Source of the DNA: Ruminococcaceae bacterium UBA7212
GTDB lineage: Bacteria > Bacillota > Clostridia > Oscillospirales > Acutalibacteraceae
DNA: 35,304 nucleotides
Direction of reading: 5' to 3'
Assembly: GCA_002490525.1 (NCBI GenBank)
Contig: DKUE01000040.1
Span: 1-35,304 of the forward strand
Every line of letters begins with the position of its first letter. Positions within the stretch are counted from its first letter, which is position 1. The notes under the pieces are model-generated. The model had not been told where the DNA came from. It was given only the letters and a program-made list of their open reading frames with translations, and searched no databases. Of this stretch, positions 16,784 to 23,334 are shown one piece after another. The translations under genes were made by a program, and so were the position numbers.

Positions 16784-17041
16784 TTATGCTTCTTTATAAA
16801 TCACAAACAATTGATTTTCAAAAGAAAATTCATCGCCTTCCCGCAGTTTTTTCCCTCTTTGGGTGCACAATTCGCCGTTGACCTTTATTTTTTCATCTTC
16901 TATCAGCATTTTTGCCTGCCCGCCTGTACTTACGACACTTGCAAGCTTCAAGGCGGCATCTAAACGGATAAAATCCGTTGTAATCCGAACTTCTTTTTTT
17001 AATTTTTGGGCAACCTTTGCCTGTATTTTTATCTTTTTCAT
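16784..17041 (-). CDS. yaaA: S4-domain RNA-binding protein (YaaA/RlbA type)
   Basis: The protein has 85 aa. Residues about 19-83 (ITTDFIRLDAALKLASVVST, then GGQAKMLIEDEKIKVNGELC) form an S4 RNA-binding domain, as in the small protein encoded between dnaN and recF in Firmicutes, implicated in ribosome-related functions. About 15 basic residues precede the usual start of the family. The start at 17041 overlaps the dnaN stop by four bases (ATGA). No alternative start codon is placed to remove the basic extension. Confidence 0.85.
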   Translation of the reverse strand: MKKIKIQAKVAQKLKKEVRITTDFIRLDAALKLASVVSTGGQAKMLIEDEKIKVNGELCTQRGKKLREGDEFSFENQLFVIYKEA

Positions 17042-18144
17042 TCTGTTTTCAATCTCACCGGCAGCACCAAGAACAGGAAATTTTCCCCTTCTGTGGGCGT
17101 AATCAAAATCGGCAGAATCGGACTGCTCAAGCGTACAACGACCTCATCCGCATCACAGACGCGCAACGCATCCAGCAAATAGCGGTTATTAAAACCGATT
17201 TCCATTTTGTTGCCTGTTCCCTTGCACGGCAGCTTATCATTGGCCGTACCAAGGGCGGTTGTACTGGAAATTTTTATTAAATCATCGTCAAAAATACAAC
17301 GAATCGGACTCTTTGCGCGGTCCGTAATAATTAAAGAGGTTCTTTCAATACTGTTAATCAGCATTCTGGTATTTACGGTAATTTCACCGGTCACATTGCC
17401 TGAAATTGCCGCCTGATAATTTAAAAATTCACCCTCAAGCAAACGTGAAACAATACGGTAATTGCCGATTTCAAATACAATAAAGCGTTTACCGACGTTC
17501 ATGGAAATGGTTTCTTCCGCACCGCCTGTCAATTTAATGACTTCGTTTAATGTTTTTTTCGGCGCGACAAAAATCTTTTCTTCGCCTTCGTAATCAATTT
17601 CTTCATTGCGAATTGCCAGTCTGAAGCCGTCTACAGCAACCAAGCGAATCTTTTTTTCGCGGATTTCAAAGCGCACGCCTGTATGCACAACCTTCACATC
17701 ATTTTCCGCCGTTGCAAAAATGGTTTTGCGAATCATATCTTTTAATATCTCGCTGTCGATAACAATCGGATAACCGCTTTCCACAGTCGGCAGTTCCGGA
17801 TATTCTTCTGCGGAAATACCAATCAGCGAAAATTCTGCGTCTCCGCTTTTAATACGGCATACAAGGCGTTCGTCCACTTCAATACGCACAGTTTCATACG
17901 GCAGGCTTCTCAAAATATCGCAAAGAATTTTTGCATTGAGAATGACGCTGCCCTGTTCTTCTACACGTGCTTCCATTGTGGTGATGATGCCGACTTCCAA
18001 ATCGTATCCCGTAAGCGTCAGCAAATTTTCTTCTGCCTGCAAAAGAATACCTTCAATTGCAGGAATAGAAGATTTTGAAGAAACCGCTCTTTGCACATTT
18101 GAACAAATCTCGGACAGCTTTTGCGTATCACAAATAACTTTCAT
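17038..18144 (-). CDS. dnaN: DNA polymerase III sliding clamp (beta subunit)
   Basis: This ring-shaped dimeric clamp (368 aa) tethers DNA polymerase III to template. Three clamp domains of about 120 residues fit the length. Recognisable segments include the N-terminal MKVICDTQKLSEICSNVQRA, TGYDLEVGI and the C-terminal LPILITPTEGENFLFLVLPV RL, which holds the peptide-binding end. The start at 18144 follows GAAAGGAAA. It is the first gene after the dnaA-dnaN gap, which carries the likely unwinding element just before it. The S4 gene overlaps its end by 4 bases. Confidence 0.97.
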   Translation of the reverse strand: MKVICDTQKLSEICSNVQRAVSSKSSIPAIEGILLQAEENLLTLTGYDLEVGIITTMEARVEEQGSVILNAKILCDILRSLPYETVRIEVDERLVCRIKSGDAEFSLIGISAEEYPELPTVESGYPIVIDSEILKDMIRKTIFATAENDVKVVHTGVRFEIREKKIRLVAVDGFRLAIRNEEIDYEGEEKIFVAPKKTLNEVIKLTGGAEETISMNVGKRFIVFEIGNYRIVSRLLEGEFLNYQAAISGNVTGEITVNTRMLINSIERTSLIITDRAKSPIRCIFDDDLIKISSTTALGTANDKLPCKGTGNKMEIGFNNRYLLDALRVCDADEVVVRLSSPILPILITPTEGENFLFLVLPVRLKTE

Positions 18145-18533
18145 ACAGATTTTCCTTTCAAAAAATAATCCTATATATTTCTTTTATAGTTTAAGAAGTA
18201 GGGGCGGCAGAAATTGTTGAAAAGTCTTTGAGAGCTTAGAAACACAATCTTTTAAAGCACTTTTTGCCGCGCACAAAACTTGTCAAAAATATTTTGTTTT
18301 CAACAGATAAAATTTGACTGAAAAAACAATGTTCAAAACTGTTCGGTTCAAAACAAAAACATGTTCAAATCTTTTTTCAAAAGCAACCGTGTTTTTCTCC
18401 GGGAGAGTACGTTAAACGTGTTATGGATTTTAGAACCGTTGCGTGAGAATGAAATTTTCTTTCTGCCGCGAAAAATTCTTCACCCGACTGTTTCCCCTTA
18501 GGGGAAACATTGCGATGAATAATAAGGTTTGTT
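18145..18533. other. oriC, dnaA-dnaN segment: candidate unwinding module and box cluster
   Basis: No gene lies in this 389-bp gap. Read towards dnaN (minus strand), the order is TTTTCAACA (18223-18215), a GC tract (18208-18201), bases that read 3'-GATGAAGAA-5' on the opposite strand (18201-18193, DnaA-trio-like), then an AT-rich stretch (18194-18160) and dnaN. This is the arrangement known for the basal unwinding system of B. subtilis. Further related 9-mers are TTGTCAAAA (18280), TTTTCAACA (18297), TGTTCAAAA (18330), GGTTCAAAA (18345), TGTTCAAAT (18362) and TTTTCAAAA (18374). No TTATCCACA copy was seen. The role is inferred. Confidence 0.65.
18489..18509. terminator. Hairpin after dnaA (possible terminator)
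   Basis: TGTTTCCCC TTA GGGGAAACA is a perfect 9-bp stem 25 bp past the dnaA stop codon. On the minus strand the T-run (AATTTTT) comes only about 13 bases after the stem, so it is not a textbook intrinsic terminator. Confidence 0.45.
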
Positions 18534-19874
18534 TTATATTTCCTGCACGTTTTTAATGATATTTTCCACCAGCGCTTTAAAATCCTTGTCTTTATCCATT
18601 TTATCCGCAACGCTGTCAATGGAATGCTTCACGGTAGAATGTGTTTTTCCGTTAAAGACCTTTCCGATTTCTTCCAAAGACATACCTGTCATTTCACGGA
18701 TAATATACATGGCAATTTGGCGGGCATCTTTAATATTTTTGTCACGCTTGTCCGAAGTAATATTGTTTACGGAAACGCCCATTGTCAGTGCAACCTGCTC
18801 AAGAATTTTTTCCCGCACAACAGATACGGGCTGTGTGGTGTTCATTAATTCTTTGATAGCATCTTTGGTAATTTCAATGGTCGGCGTTGTGCCGAGCAGC
18901 AAACAAATTGCCTGTAGTTTTTTAACTGCGCCTTCCAATTGCCGTACGTTATGGCTGACTTGTTCGGCAATAAATTCTACAACATTATTCGGAATAGAGA
19001 AAGAAATGGCGTCTGCTTTATTTTTGATAATGGCCATACGCATTTCAAAATCGGGGGGCTGTACGTCTGCGGTCAGGCCCCATTCAAAGCGGCTTTTAAG
19101 CCGTTCGGTCAGTTTTGGAATTTCATTTGGCGGGTTATCGGAAGAAAGTACAATTTGTTTACCGTCTTCCGTCAGAGAATTGAAGGTGTGGAAAAATTCT
19201 TCTTCAATGGAATTTTTCCCTGCAATAAACTGAATATCGTCGACCAGCAAGGCATCCGCCTTGCGGTATTTTTCGCGCAGCTCGTAAGTATTGGAATTAC
19301 GGATGTGCTCAATAATGTCATTCGTGAAATTTTCACTGGTGACATAAATAATAGATGCTTCCGGATTTTGCCGCTTCATGTAATTTTCAATTGCTTTTAA
19401 AAGGTGTGTTTTTCCGAGACCGCTTTTGCCGTAAATGAAAAGGGGATTGTAGGTCTTGCCCGGATTTTCAGCGACCTTTTTTGCGGCGGCATAGGCATAG
19501 TTATTGGATTTGCCGACCACGAAGTTTTCAAAACTGTTGGCGCGGTTGTTAATGACCAGCTCGTCCGGCGGCACAGTGGCAGGTCCGGCAGAGACCGGCG
19601 CGGGAACGGCTTCGGGTTCTTTTTCCGTCAGTATAATTTCCACGCTGACGGGGAAGCCCAAAATGCTGTAAAATGCCTGTTCCAAAAGCTCGTTAAATTT
19701 ATTTCTGACAATGCCGAATTTAAATTCACTTTCAATGCCCAATGTGACTTTTTCACCGTCAAAACGGACGATGTATAACGGCTCCAGCCAAAGCGAAAAA
19801 ACAGCATTTGAAATGCCGCCGTCGGTTTTTATATAGGTACAGACGGCATCCCACAATTCGGAAAGAGAGTCCAT
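18534..19874 (-). CDS. dnaA: Chromosomal replication initiator protein DnaA
   Basis: This AAA+ initiator (446 aa) melts oriC. Domain I covers residues 1-85, a Pro/Ala-rich linker 85-110, the AAA+ domain 112-330 (Walker A GKSGLGKT 149-156, Walker B LLVDDIQF 209-216, arginine-finger region LKSRFEWG 259-266) and DNA-binding domain IV about 345-446. The recognition loop reads NGKTHSTVKHS (408-418); E. coli has GGRDHTTV, so the base-contacting Asp is Thr411 and Arg is Lys410. The frame is open upstream to 20009 through a repeat box. The start at 19874 is chosen for TGGAG 7 bases upstream and the family-like N-terminus MDSLSELWD. Confidence 0.97.
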   Translation of the reverse strand: MDSLSELWDAVCTYIKTDGGISNAVFSLWLEPLYIVRFDGEKVTLGIESEFKFGIVRNKFNELLEQAFYSILGFPVSVEIILTEKEPEAVPAPVSAGPATVPPDELVINNRANSFENFVVGKSNNYAYAAAKKVAENPGKTYNPLFIYGKSGLGKTHLLKAIENYMKRQNPEASIIYVTSENFTNDIIEHIRNSNTYELREKYRKADALLVDDIQFIAGKNSIEEEFFHTFNSLTEDGKQIVLSSDNPPNEIPKLTERLKSRFEWGLTADVQPPDFEMRMAIIKNKADAISFSIPNNVVEFIAEQVSHNVRQLEGAVKKLQAICLLLGTTPTIEITKDAIKELMNTTQPVSVVREKILEQVALTMGVSVNNITSDKRDKNIKDARQIAMYIIREMTGMSLEEIGKVFNGKTHSTVKHSIDSVADKMDKDKDFKALVENIIKNVQEI

Positions 19875-19928
19875 TTCGTTTCTCCATTCAAAAAAATCTG
19901 TCGAAATATGCGCAAAATCGAAAATCTC

Positions 19929-19978
19929 GCTTAAAAAGCCCGTTTTTGGGCTTGAAACAGTTTTCGTATCCCCACTCC
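19929..19978 (+). repeat. Diverged box in the dnaA leader with terminator-like hairpin
   Basis: On the minus strand AAGCCC-AAAAAC-GGGCTT (19953-19936) is followed by TTTAA, forming a small intrinsic-terminator-like structure about 60 bases before the dnaA start and downstream of its promoter. The surrounding sequence (up to CGTATCCC at 19978) is a diverged copy of the interspersed box. It could attenuate dnaA transcription; the stem is only 6 bp. Confidence 0.5.
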
Positions 19979-20039
19979 GTAACAGGGTAAATGGTCGATA
20001 TATGCGCACAAAAGCGATATTTCCACATATACACTTATT

Positions 20040-20068
20040 ATATTAGCATAAGCCGAAGCTTTTTTCAA
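20040..20068 (-). promoter_or_regulatory. dnaA promoter
   Basis: On the minus strand TTGAAA (20068-20063) is followed after 17 bases by TAATAT (20045-20040). Predicted start near 20033, giving a leader of about 160 bases that includes the hairpin at 19936-19953. Confidence 0.6.
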
Positions 20069-20212
20069 CTGTTTTATAAAAGTTTATATATATAATTAGT
20101 ATAGGGAAAAAATAGAGATTTTCGGCATATACAGAGATTTATAGATTCACTTTTTCAGAATGACAAGTTTTTACAAAATCAACAGTAATGAGCCAACCGT
20201 GTAGGGAACGGC

Positions 20213-20302
20213 GAAAAAATTCTTATTTTACCGAAATAGGGACGAATAAAAAAGTCATGTACTGCGCACAAAAATTTCTTATTTCAGCAAAGACGAAACG
20301 AA
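20213..20302 (-). repeat. Two diverged interspersed boxes upstream of rpmH
   Basis: Reverse-orientation copies: 20213-20246 (ending ACCGAAATAGGGACGAAT) and 20259-20302 (GTACTGCGCACAAAAATTTC...CAGCAAAGACGAAACGAA). Relative to rpmH they point the same way as the boxes before guaB, recF and the uracil-DNA glycosylase gene. Confidence 0.6.
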
Positions 20303-20317
20303 TTAAAAATATAAATG

Positions 20318-20347
20318 TTGACAAACCGTGCAAAATTAGTATATAAT
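20318..20347 (+). promoter_or_regulatory. rpmH operon promoter
   Basis: A consensus TTGACA (20318-20323) and TATAAT (20342-20347) are separated by 18 bases. Transcription would start near 20354, about 34 bases before the rpmH ATG. This is the best sigma-A-type promoter in the window, as expected for a ribosomal protein gene. Confidence 0.85.
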
Positions 20348-20387
20348 TACTACTCGCAGACATTTCCCATAGAACGGAGGATGAATC

Positions 20388-20522
20388 ATGAAAAGAACGT
20401 ACCAGCCGAAAAAACGTCATCGCAAGATGGAACATGGCTTCCGTAAAAGAATGGCAACGAAAAACGGCAGAAAAGTTCTTGCCCGCCGCAGAAGCAAGGG
20501 CAGAAAGCAGCTTTCTTATTAA
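20388..20522 (+). CDS. rpmH: Ribosomal protein bL34
   Basis: This short protein (44 aa: MKRTYQPKKRHRKMEHGFRK... ending GRKQLSY) is rich in Arg and Lys and matches bL34 of the 50S subunit over its whole length. The start at 20388 has GGAGG 7 bases upstream. It is the first gene of the rightward arm, 15 bp before rnpA, the near-universal order next to oriC. It is below 60 codons and easily missed. Confidence 0.98.
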   Translation: MKRTYQPKKRHRKMEHGFRKRMATKNGRKVLARRRSKGRKQLSY

Positions 20523-20537
20523 AGAGGGCAAACCGAT

Positions 20538-20876
20538 TTGAAACATACGGAAACACTAAACCGAAACGCAGATTTTCGGCGGCTGTATCACCGCGGAAAA
20601 TCTTATACAAATCCTGCACTGGTTGTTTATTTTCAAAGAAACCGTGCGGGAATTTGTCGTATCGGCATCACCGTAAGCAAAAAAATCGGAAATGCGGTAC
20701 AGCGAAATCGCTGTAAGCGCATTATTCGTGCCGCGTATTCAGAAATTGAACCATTGCTGAAAGGCAATTTTGATTTTGTTTTTGTAGCGCGCGGCAAAAC
20801 CAAATATTTGAAAAGCACCGAAATCAAAGCAATTATGCTTTCTTTACTTCAAAAAGCGGGAGCCATTGAAACATGA
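20538..20876 (+). CDS. rnpA: Ribonuclease P protein component
   Basis: This basic protein (112 aa) binds RNase P RNA and pre-tRNA leader in 5' maturation of tRNA. The family's RNR motif is in NAVQRNRCKRIIR (52-64), and the N-terminal LNRNADFRRLYHRGKS is canonical. Translation starts at TTG (20538), since no ATG or GTG lies near the family start and the frame is closed upstream; GAGG lies 9 bases before it. A weak start codon fits the need for far less RnpA than L34. The stop overlaps the yidD start by 4 bases (ATGA). Confidence 0.96.
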   Translation: MKHTETLNRNADFRRLYHRGKSYTNPALVVYFQRNRAGICRIGITVSKKIGNAVQRNRCKRIIRAAYSEIEPLLKGNFDFVFVARGKTKYLKSTEIKAIMLSLLQKAGAIET

Positions 20877-21100
20877 AAGAATTTGCGATAAAGTGTATAC
20901 GCTTTTATCAGCGAAAAATTTCACCGCTTTTTCCGCCGCGGTGCAGATTTTATCCGACCTGCTCGCAGTATATGCTGACGGCTATTGAGCGGTTTGGAAT
21001 TTTAAGAGGCGGTTTACTCGGTACATGGCGGCTTTTGCGGTGCAATCCGCTGTTTCCGGGCGGGTATGACCCCGTTCCCGAAAAACGGAACAAACATTAA
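20873..21100 (+). CDS. yidD: Membrane protein insertion efficiency factor YidD
   Basis: The protein (75 aa) carries the YidD motifs IRFYQRKISPLFPPRCRFYP (9-28) with TCSQYMLTAIERFG next, and NPLFPGGYDPVP near the end. The three conserved cysteines (C24, C30, C57) are present. The protein is membrane-associated and aids insertion of inner-membrane proteins with YidC, whose gene follows 69 bp downstream. The start overlaps the rnpA stop by 4 bases, so translation is coupled. Confidence 0.95.
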   Translation: MKEFAIKCIRFYQRKISPLFPPRCRFYPTCSQYMLTAIERFGILRGGLLGTWRLLRCNPLFPGGYDPVPEKRNKH

Positions 21101-21110
21101 ATAAAGAAGG

Positions 21111-21160
21111 AAGGCTTTCGGCTGTGCCGAAGCTGTCCGCAAGGCATTGCCTTGCGCGGA
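21111..21160 (+). promoter_or_regulatory. Tandem hairpins before yidC
   Basis: TTCGGC TGT GCCGAA (about 21117-21131) and CGCAAGGC ATT GCCTTGCG (21139-21157) are adjacent perfect stems in the yidD-yidC gap; the second ends at the yidC ribosome binding site (GGAGG, 21159-21162). They may tune yidC translation or mRNA stability; there is no T-run, so termination is unlikely. Confidence 0.5.
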
Positions 21161-21169
21161 GGATCATAC

Positions 21170-22123
21170 ATGGCAAGACTGTATGAAATTTTAGGCATCC
21201 CCTTTGGCTTTGTTATTGCCCTGTTTTACGGGCTGACAGGCAATTATCTGCTTTCCATTTTCTGCTTGACGGTCATTGTACGCCTTTGCCTTTTGCCCTC
21301 GGCAATCAGCCAGCAAAAGGGTATGGCGAAGCAGGCGAGATTACAACCGAAGCTGCGCCGCATTCAACAGAAATATGCAGGCAATCAGCAGAAAATTCAG
21401 GAAGAAACACAGGCGCTGTATCAGCGTGAAGGCACTTCCGCCATGACGGCGGGCTGTTTGCCGACCCTCATTCAGCTGCCGATTATGCTCGGTCTGTTCC
21501 AGGTGAACTATCATCCGTTTTCGATGGTTCTGCGTCTGCCGACAGAGGTCGTTACAGCGCTGAAGGAAGCAGCGGCGCCGTTTGCAGATGCTTCGGCAAA
21601 ATCCGCCGCCACGCGGCTGGAGCTTTTTGCGCTGGAGCATTTCAGTGAACTTGACAAAGCGGCAATCCCCGGGCTTACAAGCGAAATGATTGTTAAAATC
21701 GAACAGTTTATTGAGCGTTTCAGCCTGTTTGGGCTGGAACTTTCCAGAACACCTGATTTCAAAACCTTTGACGCCTATTGGCTGATTCCCGTCATTTCAG
21801 GCACAATCGCATTGGCAATGAGTATTTATTCCCTGATACGTCAGAGAAAAACCAATCCCGAAATGGCGAAAAATCCGACCATGGGCTGCATGCTGCTGTT
21901 TACACCCGCTATGCAGATTTATTTTGCATTCCTGTTCCCTATCAGCGTAGGTATTTATACCATTATGTCCGTCTCACTTTCCTTTGTGCAGATGATTGTG
22001 CTGAATCACATTTATTCACCGAAAAAGGTACTTGCTAAGGTAATGGTGGAAGAGACGATTTATCGCCGCTCTAAGGAAGAAAACACCAAAAAAGTGAAAG
22101 CAATGCAGGATGCGGATGAATAA
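21170..22123 (+). CDS. yidC: Membrane protein insertase YidC/Oxa1 family
   Basis: The protein (317 aa) inserts and folds membrane proteins, alone or with SecYEG. It is the short Gram-positive type without the large periplasmic domain. Hydrophobic segments lie around 9-44, 98-120, 208-230 and 245-285. The groove arginine R38 is in TVIVRLCLLP and the coiled hydrophilic segment QQKGMAKQARLQPKLRRIQQ follows at 48-67. No lipoprotein cysteine is seen at the N-terminus. The start at 21170 has GGAGG 7 bases upstream; a TTG at 21152 in frame lies before the ribosome binding site and is rejected. Confidence 0.94.
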   Translation: MARLYEILGIPFGFVIALFYGLTGNYLLSIFCLTVIVRLCLLPSAISQQKGMAKQARLQPKLRRIQQKYAGNQQKIQEETQALYQREGTSAMTAGCLPTLIQLPIMLGLFQVNYHPFSMVLRLPTEVVTALKEAAAPFADASAKSAATRLELFALEHFSELDKAAIPGLTSEMIVKIEQFIERFSLFGLELSRTPDFKTFDAYWLIPVISGTIALAMSIYSLIRQRKTNPEMAKNPTMGCMLLFTPAMQIYFAFLFPISVGIYTIMSVSLSFVQMIVLNHIYSPKKVLAKVMVEETIYRRSKEENTKKVKAMQDADE

Positions 22124-22137
22124 GGAGTAAATGAAAA

Positions 22138-23136
22138 ATGATTAAAGAAGTTATTAAGTCGGCCGCAACGATTGATGCGGCCAAAGCCGCCGCTATGGCG
22201 GAGTTGGGACTTACCGAGGACGATGAGTTTCATTATGAAGTCCTCAAAATGCCCGCAAAAAAGATTTTAGGATTGTTCGGCGGTTCGCCTGCGGAGGTAA
22301 AGGTTTCCGTAGAGATTCCCGATGCGGTAAAGCCTGCGGAAAAGAAAAAGGAAATTCCGCAGAAGCCGAAAGCGGAAAAACCGCGCGTACCGAAAAAAGA
22401 AAAGAAAGCGGAAGCACCGCAGAAAACTGTAAAAAAAGAGTCCGAACCTGTAAAATCCTTTTCCGAACGCAAGGAGGGTCTGACTCCCTCAGATGCACAT
22501 AAAAATACAGAAGCATATATTGTTTCTTTGATAAAAGCACTTGGTATTGAAAATTGCACAATTCAGTCCTTTGACGGGGAAGATGAAGTGCTGTTCGAGT
22601 TGGAGTGCGGCGAGGATTACGGAATTGTCATCGGCAGACGCGGTGAAACGCTGGATGCGATTCAGTACCTTGCCCGTATGGTAGAAAATAAGGGCAGACA
22701 GGGCTACAAGCGTGTATCCATCAATGTCGGCAATTACCGTGAAAAACGGGAAGCGACACTGGTTACACTTGCAGGCAAGGATGCCGCAAGGGTTCTGCGC
22801 ACAGGCAAAAGCATGGCGCTGGAACCGATGAATCCGTATGAGCGCAGAATTATCCATACTGCAATTCAGGGGATTGAGGGCGTAACCTCTTATTCCACAG
22901 GTATGGACCTTGACCGCCGTGTCATTATTGCACCCGAAGGCGCACCGAGAAATTTCCGCGGCGGCAGAAACGACTATCGTCGGGACAACCGCGACCGCAG
23001 AGACAGACGTGACCGCCCGAAACGTGAGCCGTACGTGCCCGAGATTTCGGAAACCCGCGAAAAGCACAGTGATGCGGCAGGTATTTCCCGCTACGGCAAA
23101 ATTGAAGTGAAAAAAGACGCGCCCGCAGAAGATTAA
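22138..23136 (+). CDS. khpB: RNA-binding protein Jag/KhpB
   Basis: The protein (332 aa) has a Jag_N domain (3-52, with KKILGLFGGSPAEV), a Lys/Pro/Glu linker (62-112), a KH domain with GIVIGRRGETLDAIQYL (162-178) and an R3H domain with NPYERRIIHTA (232-242). The tail from 273 to 296 is a run of Arg/Asp repeats (YRRDNRDRRDRRDRPKR), an additional RNA-binding or disordered part not typical of Bacillus Jag. KhpB binds mRNAs and influences cell elongation in streptococci. AGGAG precedes an ATG at 22131 that opens only a 4-codon frame, then the true ATG at 22138. The gene follows yidC closely. Confidence 0.95.
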   Translation: MIKEVIKSAATIDAAKAAAMAELGLTEDDEFHYEVLKMPAKKILGLFGGSPAEVKVSVEIPDAVKPAEKKKEIPQKPKAEKPRVPKKEKKAEAPQKTVKKESEPVKSFSERKEGLTPSDAHKNTEAYIVSLIKALGIENCTIQSFDGEDEVLFELECGEDYGIVIGRRGETLDAIQYLARMVENKGRQGYKRVSINVGNYREKREATLVTLAGKDAARVLRTGKSMALEPMNPYERRIIHTAIQGIEGVTSYSTGMDLDRRVIIAPEGAPRNFRGGRNDYRRDNRDRRDRRDRPKREPYVPEISETREKHSDAAGISRYGKIEVKKDAPAED

Positions 23137-23164
23137 TTTTGGGTGCAAATAGAAACTATGCAGT

Positions 23165-23180
23165 AGAGGGGTACCCCTCT
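23165..23180. repeat. 16-bp perfect palindrome after jag
   Basis: AGAGGGGTACCCCTCT lies 28 bp past the jag stop and just before the terminator. It is fully self-complementary without a loop, so it is more likely a protein site or an insertion scar than an RNA hairpin. Confidence 0.45.
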
Positions 23181-23186
23181 GTATTG

Positions 23187-23220
23187 ACAGGCGGGGTGAA
23201 TCTCCCGCCTGTTTTTCTTT
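23187..23220 (+). terminator. Rho-independent terminator of the rpmH-jag operon
   Basis: ACAGGCGGG (23187-23195) pairs with CCCGCCTGT (23204-23212) over 9 bases with an 8-base loop, followed by TTTTCTTT. It closes the rpmH-rnpA-yidD-yidC-jag unit. Confidence 0.85.
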
Positions 23221-23260
23221 CGTACCTGTCTTGTGAAAACAGGCGTTTTCAGGCCGGACC
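23218..23260 (+). repeat. Interspersed box between jag and mnmE
   Basis: TTTCGTACCTGTCTTGTGAA...CAGGCCGGACC begins within the T-run of the jag terminator. Here the orientation relative to the downstream gene is opposite to that of most copies. Confidence 0.6.
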
Positions 23261-23334
23261 GCGAAGAGCAGATAGTTGTGAGGAATATCCCGAAACAAAA
23301 ACAACGATCCAAATCCGAAAAATGAGGTATATAT

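Larger units (their letters stand above)
19875..20387. other. dnaA-rpmH gap: divergent promoters and AT-rich segment of oriC region
   Basis: This 513-bp gap separates the two divergent arms. It holds the dnaA promoter (20040-20068), the rpmH promoter (20318-20347), an attenuator-like hairpin in the dnaA leader, repeat boxes on both sides and an AT-rich run at 20069-20102. One TTTTCAACT (20062-20070) resembles the 9-mers of the dnaA-dnaN gap. TTTCCACA (20020-20027) is the closest to a standard DnaA box, with two mismatches over nine bases. No ORF with a start signal is present. Confidence 0.6.

Noticed and set aside
18145..20387. Consensus TTATCCACA DnaA boxes
   Set aside because: None was seen in either origin gap; near matches such as TTATCCACC at about 6865 and TGTGGATAC at about 23989 lie inside genes and look like chance.
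22489..23304. A 271-codon minus-strand open frame over jag
   Set aside because: Antisense to jag and across its terminator; no start signal.
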